64,000 nucleotides of DNA from Cupriavidus malaysiensis (GTDB taxonomy: Bacteria; Pseudomonadota; Gammaproteobacteria; Burkholderiales; Burkholderiaceae), in contig NZ_CP017754.1 in the NCBI RefSeq assembly GCF_001854325.1, positions 1,178,001 to 1,242,000 of the forward strand, given 5' to 3'. The stretch's first letter is position 1, and each line of letters opens with the position of its first letter. Below, piece after piece: positions 49,649 through 57,750 of the stretch. The notes beneath the pieces were generated by a model. It was given only the letters and a program-made list of their open reading frames with translations, was not told where the DNA came from and did no database searches. The position numbers were made by a program, and so were the translations under genes.

Positions 49649-51403
49649 CTACTCCGAGTGGTGCGATTCAGGAAGCGGCGGCTCGTCCGGGTCTTCGCCC
49701 AGGGCGACATCGGTGATCTTGCGGGTCCAGCCCAGCCATTCGGCGGCCAGCGCCATGGCGGCGAGGTCGACCACCGGCAGGGTGCCGATGTCGAGCACGC
49801 CTTGCGCCAGCAGGATCACCAGCAGGATCACCGCGGTGGAAAAAACGATGCGGCCGAGCTGGCGCGCCAGGAAGTCGGTCAGGCGGCCGGCGGCCAGCAG
49901 CGCCTCGGCCAGCAGGTGCTGCGGCGTCCAGCGGGCATGGCCGCGCGCGATCGCTTCGAGCGCATGGCGGCGGCGCGCCAGCCAGGCACGCGCCGCGCGC
50001 CACCAGCGCCGGCCCAGCCAGGCGTGGCGCCGCGCCGGGGCGTCGTTGCCGCCGTGGCCGGCGGACAGCAGGTAGCGCCGGTGCAGCAGCCAGTGCGCCA
50101 GGATCACCACCGCCGTGCCCAGCAAGGCCAGGCGCCAGGGCGGCAGCAGTTCCCATTCCAGCGCGCGCTTGTAGCGGGTGCCGTAGGTCAGCAGGTTGTC
50201 GAGCGCCATCGCATGCAGGAACACGCCCGGGATGGGGCCATGCACCGGCGAGGCCACCAGGTCGTTGGAGCCGGCCATGGAAGTGCCGATCAGCACGAAG
50301 CGGCCGTCCAGGCGCTCGCGCAGCGTGCGCTCGTCGGCCTCGCTCGACGGCTTGAGCTGGCGCATGGCCAGCGCGCGGCTGTAGGGGCAGATCGGCTGGT
50401 AGGCTTCCTTGCCTTGCCAGAGCGCGCGCAGCGGCGCCGGCAGGACCTCGGCCAGGCCGGAGGAAGGGCGGCACCACTCGGCGTAGCGCGGCAGGTCGCC
50501 GTTGCGCACGCCCCAGACCAGGGCCATCGGCTCCTCCTCGCGCGCCAGCCGCAGGCCGCCGGCATCCTCGGCCATCGCCAATGCCGCGCTGCGCGCGGGC
50601 TGGCCGGCGCCGTGGCCGGCCTCGCCGCCGGGCGCGGCACCCTTCCCGGCGCCTTCGCCGGCATGGCTGCCGGCATGGCTGCCGGCATGGGCGCCGGCGT
50701 CGCTACCCGCGTGGCCGCCTTCATGACCTTCCGCCTCGCGCCACAGCGGATAGCTCCACACCAGGCGGTCGATGCGGTCCGCCTCGTAGTCCACGCCCAC
50801 CAGCTGGAAGCACGGCGCCTCGCCGGGCGGCGTTTCCAGCCCCGGCCGCAGGGCCAGCTTGCCGTCGGGGCCGGGCAGCGCGGCCAGGAACACCGGCACG
50901 CCGCGGTCGCGCAACCGGCACAGTGACTGCACCAGGGCGGGCAGGGTGGCATCGTCGCGCGCCTGGGTGAAGGTGATGTCGAGGAAGATCGCGCGCGGCT
51001 TGTAGACCTGCCCCAGCACCGACAGCCAGCGTGCATGGGTGCGGTAGGGCACCGGCCAGCCCTGGCCCAGTTCGGTCAGCGAGGCGTCGTCGATCAGCAG
51101 CACGGTGACGTCGTCGCGGTGGGTAGAGGGATAGAAGGCGCCGACCAGCGCGCTCTGCAGGCGCGCGGTGACATGGGTGATGGCGTCGCTGGACGGCACC
51201 ACCTTGGGAATGCCCCACAGCATCAGGAAGGAGATCACCAGCGCCACCGGCAGCGAGAAGGCGAAGCGCGTGGCGGGTTTGTGCGGAGCGGTCCGGTCCT
51301 GGTCGCCGGCTTCCGGCAGGGCGCCGGCGGCGGCCGGCGCGGCGTGGGAGTGGTGCGAACTGGGCACGTGCTTCTTCTTGTGTCTTGTTGCGGCTCCCGC
51401 CAT
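49649..51403 (-). CDS. CHASE2-domain membrane sensor without an output domain
   Basis: 584 aa. An N-terminal cytoplasmic tail and one transmembrane helix (FSLPVALVISFLMLWGIPKVV) precede a long periplasmic CHASE2 domain (VTVLLIDDASLTELGQGWPVPYRTHARWLSVL, AIFLDITFTQARDD, RFVLIGTSMAGSNDLVASPVHGPIPGVFLHAMALDNLL, all given in parts). Two or three helices follow. A His-Ala-Gly-Ser repeat (about residues 230-255, encoded by a 12-bp DNA repeat near 50657-50697) interrupts the domain. CHASE2 proteins normally carry a kinase or cyclase; this one ends after the membrane helices. It leads the run with the SH3-like and M48 genes. Confidence 0.83.
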   Translation of the reverse strand: MAGAATRHKKKHVPSSHHSHAAPAAAGALPEAGDQDRTAPHKPATRFAFSLPVALVISFLMLWGIPKVVPSSDAITHVTARLQSALVGAFYPSTHRDDVTVLLIDDASLTELGQGWPVPYRTHARWLSVLGQVYKPRAIFLDITFTQARDDATLPALVQSLCRLRDRGVPVFLAALPGPDGKLALRPGLETPPGEAPCFQLVGVDYEADRIDRLVWSYPLWREAEGHEGGHAGSDAGAHAGSHAGSHAGEGAGKGAAPGGEAGHGAGQPARSAALAMAEDAGGLRLAREEEPMALVWGVRNGDLPRYAEWCRPSSGLAEVLPAPLRALWQGKEAYQPICPYSRALAMRQLKPSSEADERTLRERLDGRFVLIGTSMAGSNDLVASPVHGPIPGVFLHAMALDNLLTYGTRYKRALEWELLPPWRLALLGTAVVILAHWLLHRRYLLSAGHGGNDAPARRHAWLGRRWWRAARAWLARRRHALEAIARGHARWTPQHLLAEALLAAGRLTDFLARQLGRIVFSTAVILLVILLAQGVLDIGTLPVVDLAAMALAAEWLGWTRKITDVALGEDPDEPPLPESHHSE

Positions 51404-51496
51404 GGCGCCGGCGGCCTGGCTCGGGCCGGAGTGCCAAATGTGTCAGAAGCGATATCAATGCGGGCAATGTGCGCCATCATACTATCGCGGACATTA

Positions 51497-51512
51497 CAAA
51501 TGCTTACATTTG
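51497..51512. promoter_or_regulatory. Palindrome CAAATG-N4-CATTTG
   Basis: Perfect 6+4+6 inverted repeat about 95 bp upstream of the CHASE2 gene, in the divergent region shared with the CLC gene. Confidence 0.45.
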
Positions 51513-51578
51513 CCGCCGCTGTGGCATGGCGCCGACACCTCGGCGGGCGGCCCCGGCATGTCGCCGCGGTCTGCGCAG

Positions 51579-51599
51579 ATATATCATGCCATGATATAT
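51579..51599. promoter_or_regulatory. ATATATCA-N5-TGATATAT palindrome upstream of the CLC gene
   Basis: Perfect 8+5+8 inverted repeat (spacer TGCCA) 112 bp before the CLC start codon. Its core is identical to the palindrome before the HPP gene. Confidence 0.72.
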
Positions 51600-51710
51600 T
51601 TAGACGCTTCCGGCCGATGCGCCGCGCCTCGGTCCCCAGGGCGGGCGCCGTGCCGCGCCAGCCGGCGCCCTTGCACGACTCCCGCCCTCTCCAGCCGTCC
51701 GCACCTAGCC

Positions 51711-53549
51711 ATGTCCTCCCTGCCGCCCCCCGTGCCGTCCTCCCCGCCGTCTTGCCACCCGCCTGCCGCGCCACCGATCTCCAGGCGCGACTACCACGTC
51801 GACCGCCGCATGCTGCTGCTGGCCGGCGTGGCGCTGGGCATCGGCGCCGTCAGCACGCTGGCGGCGGACGTGCTGCTCAAGCTGATCCGCTTCTTCACCA
51901 ACCTGTTCTTCTTCCAGTCGCTGTCGCTGGCCGAGCGTTCGCCCGCGGGCCACGCGCCGGGCGCCTGGGTGATTGCCGTGCCGGTGCTGGGCGGCCTCGT
52001 CGTCGGCCTGATGGCGCGCTACGGCAGCGACAAGATCCGCGGCCATGGCATCCCGGAGGCCATCGAGGCGGTGCTGTTCGGCAAGAGCAAGATGTCGCCG
52101 CGCGTGGCGGTGCTCAAGCCGCTGGCCTCGGGCATCGTGATCGGCAGCGGCGGCCCCTTCGGCGCCGAAGGGCCGATCATCATGACCGGCGGCTCGATCG
52201 CCTCGCTGCTGGCCCAGTACCTGCACCTGACAGCCGCCGAGCGCAAGACGCTGCTGGTGGCCGGCGCCTGTGCCGGCATGACCGCCATCTTCGGCACGCC
52301 GGTGGCGGCGGTGCTGCTGGGCGTGGAACTGCTGCTGTTCGAACTGCGCCCGCGCAGCCTGCTGCCGGTGGCGCTCGCCTGCGGCGTGGCCGGCTTCCTG
52401 CGGCCCTGGCTGTTCGAGGCGGGGCCGCTGTTCCCGCTGCAGACGGCGCCGGCATCCACGCTGGCGCTGGCCTCCTGCGTGGTGGCCGGCCTGCTGAGCG
52501 GCGTGCTCGGCGCGGTGCTCACGCTGGGGCTGTACAAGGTGGAAGATGCCTTCGGCAAGCTGCGCCTGCACTGGATGTGGTGGCCCGCCCTGGGCGGCCT
52601 GGCGGTCGGCATCGGCGGCTACTTCGTGCCGCGCGCGCTGGGCGTGGGCTATGACGTCATCGGCGACCTGCTCAACCATCGCCTGCTGCTGGAGGCCGCA
52701 CTGGCGCTGCTCGCGGTCAAGGCAGTGATCTGGGTGATCGCGCTCGGCTCGGGTACCTCCGGCGGCGTGCTGGCGCCGCTGCTGATGCTCGGCGCCGGCC
52801 TCGGCACGGTGCTGTCGCCCTGGCTGCCGGGCGGCTCGCCGCAGCTATGGGCGCTGGTGTGCATGGCGGGGGTGCTGGGCAGCGTGCTGGGCGCGCCGCT
52901 CACCGCCATCGTGTTCGCCTTCGGCCTCACGCGCGACAGCGAGGCGCTGCTGCCGCTGCTGCTCACCACGGCAGTGGCCTATGGCCTGACGGCGCTGCTG
53001 ATGAAGCGCTCCATCATGACCGAGAAGATCGCCCGGCGCGGCCTGCACATCTACCGCGAATACAGCGTCGACCCGCTCGCGCGCCAGCATGTGGCGGACC
53101 TGATGACGCGCGAGGTGATCTGGATCGACGGGGGCCTGACCCTGGCCCAGGCCGCGCAGGCCTACTTCGGCGAGCACGCCGCGCATCGCGGCTACCCGGT
53201 GGTGCAGGACGGCCGCGTGCTGGGCCTGCTGGACCGCGCCCTGCTGCGCGGGCGCGAGCAGGAGGGTACGCCCTGCGCCGCGCTGTTCGCCGGCGCGGCC
53301 GCGCCGGCCGTGCTGCTGCCGGAAGAGACGGCGCGCGCGGCGGCGGGGCGCATGGCGGCCCTGGGCGTGGGCCGGCTGGCGGTGGTGGACGATGCGCGGT
53401 CGATGCGGCTGGCCGGCATCGTGTCCCTGCGCGACCTGCTGCGCCCGAGCCGGCATCTGTGGCTGGAGGAGACGCAGCGCGAACGGCTGCGCGGCGGGGG
53501 TGGCGGCAGTGCCAGCGCCGCGGGCGAGGCGGCGTCGGCGGTGAGCTGA
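51711..53549 (+). CDS. CLC-family chloride channel/antiporter with C-terminal CBS domains
   Basis: 612 aa. I use ATG 51711, after which a Pro/Ser-rich tail leads into the membrane domain. CLC selectivity motifs: GSGGPFGAEGPIIMTGG (the gating glutamate is kept; the preceding residue is Ala instead of the usual Arg), GTSGGVLAPLLMLGAGLG, and the C-terminal membrane helix before KRSIMTEKIARRG. Two CBS domains follow (VADLMTREVIWIDGGLTLAQ and AAAGRMAALGVGRLAVVDD). It moves Cl- or another small anion across the inner membrane, gated by nucleotide binding. Converges with the YeiH-type gene, 10 bp between. Confidence 0.9.
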   Translation: MSSLPPPVPSSPPSCHPPAAPPISRRDYHVDRRMLLLAGVALGIGAVSTLAADVLLKLIRFFTNLFFFQSLSLAERSPAGHAPGAWVIAVPVLGGLVVGLMARYGSDKIRGHGIPEAIEAVLFGKSKMSPRVAVLKPLASGIVIGSGGPFGAEGPIIMTGGSIASLLAQYLHLTAAERKTLLVAGACAGMTAIFGTPVAAVLLGVELLLFELRPRSLLPVALACGVAGFLRPWLFEAGPLFPLQTAPASTLALASCVVAGLLSGVLGAVLTLGLYKVEDAFGKLRLHWMWWPALGGLAVGIGGYFVPRALGVGYDVIGDLLNHRLLLEAALALLAVKAVIWVIALGSGTSGGVLAPLLMLGAGLGTVLSPWLPGGSPQLWALVCMAGVLGSVLGAPLTAIVFAFGLTRDSEALLPLLLTTAVAYGLTALLMKRSIMTEKIARRGLHIYREYSVDPLARQHVADLMTREVIWIDGGLTLAQAAQAYFGEHAAHRGYPVVQDGRVLGLLDRALLRGREQEGTPCAALFAGAAAPAVLLPEETARAAAGRMAALGVGRLAVVDDARSMRLAGIVSLRDLLRPSRHLWLEETQRERLRGGGGGSASAAGEAASAVS

Positions 53550-53559
53550 AGCCGCCGGC

Positions 53560-54546
53560 TCAGATCATCCCCGTCAGGTGCTGCACCAGCAGGCTGCTCA
53601 CCGCCACGCTGCACCACACCACCAGGCCTAGCAGCAGGGGCTTCCAGCCCGCGCGGCGCAGGCGCTGCACGTCGGTGCTCAGGCCGATGCCGGCCAGGGC
53701 CAGCACGATCATGAACGGCGCGAGCTGGCGGATCGCCGCGGTCAGGGCGGGCGGCAGCCATTCATTGACCACCGAGGCCAGCACGAACAGCACGATGAAC
53801 CAGGGTACGTTCTTGTGCAGCGGCACGGCGGCGCCGCCCCGCCCGCGGCTGAAGAGCAGGCCCAGGACCAGCGTGACGGGCACGATCATCATGGCGCGGG
53901 TCAGCTTGACGATGGTGGCGTACTCGCCGGCGAAGTTGTTCCAGGCGTAGGCCGCCGCCACCACCGATGAGGTGTCGTTGATGGCGGTGCCCGCCCACAG
54001 GCCGAAGCCGGTGTCGGACATGCCGAAGTGCCGGCCCAGCGCCGGGAAGATCATCACCGCGACGATATTGAACAGGAAGATGGTCGACAGCGCGTAGGCG
54101 GTGTCATGGTCGTCGGGACGCAGCACCGGCGTGATGGCCGCGATCGCCGAGCCGCCGCAGATGGCGGTGCCGGCGCCGATCAGGATCTTCAGCTTCTCGG
54201 GGATGTGCAGCAGCTTGCCCACCGCCAGCGCCACCGCGAAGGCCACGGCCAGCGTGATCAGGGAGACGGGCAGGGAGGTCAGCCCGGTGCGCACCACCTC
54301 ATGGATCGGCAAGCTGAAGCCCAGCCCCACGATCGAATACTGCAGCACCTGCTTGGAAGCGAACTGCAGGCCAGGCTGCAGCGCCGCGCCCGGCTGGTAG
54401 ACGCTGCGGCAGCCCAGGCCCAGCAGCATGGCGATCACCGCCCCGCCCAGCAAGGGGAAGAGATGGCCCAGGAACATGGCAGGAACGGCGATGGCGATCA
54501 CCAGGGCCAGGCCGGGGGCTTTACCGCTGAGAAGCTTGTTATGCAT
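53560..54546 (-). CDS. YeiH/UPF0324-family putative sulfate exporter
   Basis: 328 aa with about ten hydrophobic segments. Family landmarks: LQYSIVGLGFSLPIHEV, IGAGTAICGGSAIAAITPVL and TGFGLWAGTAINDTSSVVAAAYAW. Members of this family are induced during taurine/sulfonate degradation or export sulfate; others have no known substrate. The start at 54546 lacks an evident ribosome site. The upstream region is AT-rich and contains ATAACGTTAT at 54574-54583, a LysR-like dyad, but no regulator gene is adjacent. Confidence 0.88.
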   Translation of the reverse strand: MHNKLLSGKAPGLALVIAIAVPAMFLGHLFPLLGGAVIAMLLGLGCRSVYQPGAALQPGLQFASKQVLQYSIVGLGFSLPIHEVVRTGLTSLPVSLITLAVAFAVALAVGKLLHIPEKLKILIGAGTAICGGSAIAAITPVLRPDDHDTAYALSTIFLFNIVAVMIFPALGRHFGMSDTGFGLWAGTAINDTSSVVAAAYAWNNFAGEYATIVKLTRAMMIVPVTLVLGLLFSRGRGGAAVPLHKNVPWFIVLFVLASVVNEWLPPALTAAIRQLAPFMIVLALAGIGLSTDVQRLRRAGWKPLLLGLVVWCSVAVSSLLVQHLTGMI

Positions 54547-55091
54547 GGTCGTCGGCTTATGTTCGAATTTTGCATAACGTTATTTGTTTTATGTCTAAGG
54601 AGACAAACGAATAAAGTTTCTATCTTCTATCTGAAAAATCGATAAGAAGGCTGGAAAAAGTCGACTATAGGGCGCTCAGCCGGCGCGATTCGACCATGCC
54701 AGGCGGATCAGCGCCGGGGCGTCTGCCATTCGGGAGGGGGAATTCTGCGGAGATGGCGGCGCAGCTGTACGCCGCGGGGGGGGGGGGCTGGGGGTCGGGT
54801 CGACGGGTTCCGCAGGGCCCGCCCAGCGGCCACGCCCCGTCCGGCCGGCGCGCATGGGCATCCGGATCGGCTGGCCGGGGTCCGGTGCGTTGCCAGCGGG
54901 CCGCTGCCGGGCCGGCGCGCTGACACGATGCTGACCTGTGCTGGCGCCTGCCTTCGGCACGCATGAGGCGGCCTTACGGTTGACAGGGTAAGTCCTAGTG
55001 TGTCGATGTGGCGAGCCGGCCGTTTCTGAAATGCATTTGAAAGCCTTGCTTGCGATAAATGCGCGCGACAAGTCAATAAGAAGGGATACGC
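54547..55091. other. Divergent intergenic region with a 12-G tract
   Basis: About 545 bp. 54547-54660 is strongly AT-rich for this genome and holds the YeiH-type promoter. 54776-54787 is an unbroken run of twelve G. TTGACA at 54980-54985 is a possible -35 box for the efflux operon, but the -10 (TCGATG, 17 bp on) is poor. I see no gene. Confidence 0.6.
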
Positions 55092-56549
55092 GTGTTGAAG
55101 CGGATGACGTCTGCCGGCCTCGCGACGGGGATGCTGGCATTGCTGGCCCAGTTCGGCCAGCCGGTTTTTGCTGTGGAGCTGAATGGGGATACCGACCCGG
55201 GCGCCGCCATGCGCGCGGGGAAACGCGTGCGCGAAGCCGGCGGCTGGGGCCGCAGCGGCGGCAGCGCCGCGCCGGCTTCGGCGGCGGCAGCCGCTCCGGC
55301 AAGCGCCGCTGGTGCGCCGGCTGGCGCCGACGGCAGCGTGGCCAACGGTGTGATCGGCCCTGGCTTCTCCTTGTGGGAACTGACGCAGGAACTGCGCGCC
55401 AACAACCCGCAGCTGATCCAGGCGCGCGCGCTGTACCAGGCCGCCAAGGCCCAGGTGCCGCAGATCGCCGCGCCCAACAACCCGCAGGTCGGCTTCATCT
55501 GGAACAACCTGCCCAAGAACAGCCCGCTGGCCTTTGCCCGCGCCGAGCAGTTCAGCTACACGCTGACGCAGTCCTTCCCCTTCCCCGGCAAGAAGGCGCT
55601 GGCGGCGGAGATCGCCGACACCCAGGCCGAGTCGCTGGACGCGCAGCGCGATGCGCTGTTCCTGCAGCTCTACGCCCAGCTCAGTACCACCTATTTCCAG
55701 GCGCTGTCGCAGAAGGCCCAGCTCGAGGTGCTGCGGCTCAACCTGAAGCGGCTCGAACAGGTCAAGCAGGTGGCGCGCATCCGCTATGCCAACAACGCCG
55801 CCGGCTACGTCGACTACCTGAACGCGCAGGTGGCGCAGAGCAGCGCGCAGAACGATGCCTTCACGCTGGAGCGGCAGTACGAGAACGGCCTGAAGTCGAT
55901 CAACACGCTGATCGGCAAGGCGCCGGCCTTCCCGCTGGAACTGCGCCAGGACAGCAGCGCGACGCGGCTGCCGGCCGCGCCGCTGCCGGAGCTGGAGGAG
56001 ATGGCGCTGCGCGAGCACCCGGGCGTGCGCGCCTCGCGCTACCTGGTGGAGGCCGCCGAGAAGGGCGTGCGGCTGGCGCGCAAGGCCTACCTGCCGGACT
56101 TCCAGGTGATCGGCACCTTCAACGGCAACAATCCGCCGCTGGGCTTCCGGCCGGCCAGCTACGGCATCGAATTCGACATCATCATTCCCCTGTTCTTCTT
56201 CACCAAGGAACGCTACGGGGTGGATGAGGCGGTGGCCAACAAGGTGGCCTCCGACGCCAACGAACAATCCGTGCGCCAGCAGACCCTGCTGGGCGTGAAC
56301 ACCGCGCACAACACCCTGCGCCAGGCCGTCAACCAGATGGAGTTCCTGCGCCGCCGGCAGCTTCCCGAGGCGATGGCCGCCTACAAGATGGCCTTCACCA
56401 ACTACGCCAACAACAACGCCGCTTTCACCGACCTGCTGACGGCCAGCACCGCCTTGAAGAACGCGGAGCTGGCGGTGGCGCAGGCGGAGGCGGACGCGCG
56501 CCAGGCGTACTACACGCTGGCGGCGGCGGTGGGGCGGGAATCTCTTTGA
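55092..56549 (+). CDS. Outer-membrane efflux factor (CzcC/CusC type)
   Basis: 485 aa from a GTG at 55092, preceded by AAGAAGGGA; ATG 55104 is an alternative. Signal peptide core GLATGMLALLAQFGQPVFA. The OEP/TolC fold shows as two related halves: LWELTQELRANNPQLIQARALYQAAKA with FSYTLTQSFPFPGKKALAAEIAD, and LEEMALREHPGVRASRYLVEAAEKGVRLARKAYLPDFQV with FDIIIPLFFFTKERYGVD (given in parts). It is the outer-membrane duct of the pump. The adaptor gene follows after 30 bp. Confidence 0.9.
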   Translation: MLKRMTSAGLATGMLALLAQFGQPVFAVELNGDTDPGAAMRAGKRVREAGGWGRSGGSAAPASAAAAAPASAAGAPAGADGSVANGVIGPGFSLWELTQELRANNPQLIQARALYQAAKAQVPQIAAPNNPQVGFIWNNLPKNSPLAFARAEQFSYTLTQSFPFPGKKALAAEIADTQAESLDAQRDALFLQLYAQLSTTYFQALSQKAQLEVLRLNLKRLEQVKQVARIRYANNAAGYVDYLNAQVAQSSAQNDAFTLERQYENGLKSINTLIGKAPAFPLELRQDSSATRLPAAPLPELEEMALREHPGVRASRYLVEAAEKGVRLARKAYLPDFQVIGTFNGNNPPLGFRPASYGIEFDIIIPLFFFTKERYGVDEAVANKVASDANEQSVRQQTLLGVNTAHNTLRQAVNQMEFLRRRQLPEAMAAYKMAFTNYANNNAAFTDLLTASTALKNAELAVAQAEADARQAYYTLAAAVGRESL

Positions 56550-56579
56550 TGGAATGCAGGATTAGCGGGATCTGAGCGG

Positions 56580-57749
56580 ATGAACAAGAACCTGATGATG
56601 GGCGCCGGCCTGGTGGTGGCGCTGGCATGCGGCGCCGTGGGCGGCAATTTCTGGGCGCAGCGCAATGCCGGACAGGTGCCGGGCGCTGCCGGCAAGCCGA
56701 CGGCGCTGGCCGACGCGGCGGCCGGACAGGCCGCGCAGCCGCGCGCGCGCGCCATCCCCACCACGCTGGCGCTGCCCGAAGGCGGCTTCGACCCGAAGAT
56801 CGTGCAGAGCGCGACCTTCAGCGCGCAGCCGGTGCGGGTGGACATGCCGACGCCGGGCCGGCTGGCCTACAACGTGCAGCAGGCCAAGCTGGCCTCGGCG
56901 CGGGTGGCGGGCCGGGTGGAACGCATCCTGGTGTACGAGGGCGCCAAGGTGCGCGCCGGCCAGCCGCTGGCCGAGCTGTACTCGCCCGAGTACATCGCGG
57001 CGCAGAACGAGTTCCTGCTGTCGCACAACGCCTACCACACCTTGTCGGGCAGCGACCTGAAGGAGCTGCTGGACGATGCGCGCCAGACCATGCAGTCGGC
57101 CGAGAACAAGCTGCGCGTGCTGGGCGCGAGCAGCGAGGACATCGCGCGCATCCGCGAGCGCGGCACGGTCAGCGAGACGCTGACGATCCGGGCGCCGATC
57201 AGCGGCACCATCGTCAAGCGTGAGATGGACCAGGGTTCCTACCTGAACGTGGGCGACGCGCTGATGAGCGTGATCGACACCAGCTCGGTCTGGTTCACCG
57301 GCAACCTGTACGAGCACGATATCCGCAACGTCAAGCTGGGCCAGGCCATCGAGATCGAGACGGCGGCCTACCCGGGGCGGCGCTACACCGGCCGGGTGAG
57401 CTTCATCGCGCCGAACGTCGATGCCGACACGCATACGCTGCAGGTGCGCTGCGACGTGCCCAACCCGGACGGGCTGCTCAAGCCGGAGATGTACGCCACC
57501 GCGCGCATCGTGACCGGCAGCCGGCAGGCGCTGGTGGTGCCGCAGTCGGCCATCGTCAAGGACCAGGGCAAGCTGGTGCTGCTGACGCAGCCGGACGCGC
57601 AGCACGTGCGCCGGCAGGTGGTGCAGGGCATGCCGCACGGCGACGGCATGTTCGCCGTGACCGACGGCGTGCCGCTGGCGCAGCCGCTCAAGGTGTTCAC
57701 GCAAGGGGGCATGCTGCTCAACGAGATGCTGCTCAAGCAGGAGTCCTGA
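56580..57749 (+). CDS. RND efflux periplasmic adaptor (HlyD/CusB type)
   Basis: 389 aa. Uncleaved signal/anchor near residues 5-22, then the adaptor fold: barrel and lipoyl strands LASARVAGRVERILVYEGAKV and ITIRAP-like TLTIRAPISGTIVKREMDQG, with the coiled-coil hairpin between them (DLKELLDDARQTMQSAENKL), and a C-terminal beta-barrel (FTGNLYEHDIRNVKLGQAIEIE split at Glu). It joins the pump to the outer-membrane factor. Its stop codon lies one base before the pump start. Confidence 0.92.
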   Translation: MNKNLMMGAGLVVALACGAVGGNFWAQRNAGQVPGAAGKPTALADAAAGQAAQPRARAIPTTLALPEGGFDPKIVQSATFSAQPVRVDMPTPGRLAYNVQQAKLASARVAGRVERILVYEGAKVRAGQPLAELYSPEYIAAQNEFLLSHNAYHTLSGSDLKELLDDARQTMQSAENKLRVLGASSEDIARIRERGTVSETLTIRAPISGTIVKREMDQGSYLNVGDALMSVIDTSSVWFTGNLYEHDIRNVKLGQAIEIETAAYPGRRYTGRVSFIAPNVDADTHTLQVRCDVPNPDGLLKPEMYATARIVTGSRQALVVPQSAIVKDQGKLVLLTQPDAQHVRRQVVQGMPHGDGMFAVTDGVPLAQPLKVFTQGGMLLNEMLLKQES

Positions 57750-57750
57750 G

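Noticed and set aside
54980..55008. A sigma-70 promoter (TTGACA and TCGATG) for the efflux operon
   Set aside because: The -35 box is perfect but the -10 box matches poorly, so I mention it only as a possibility.
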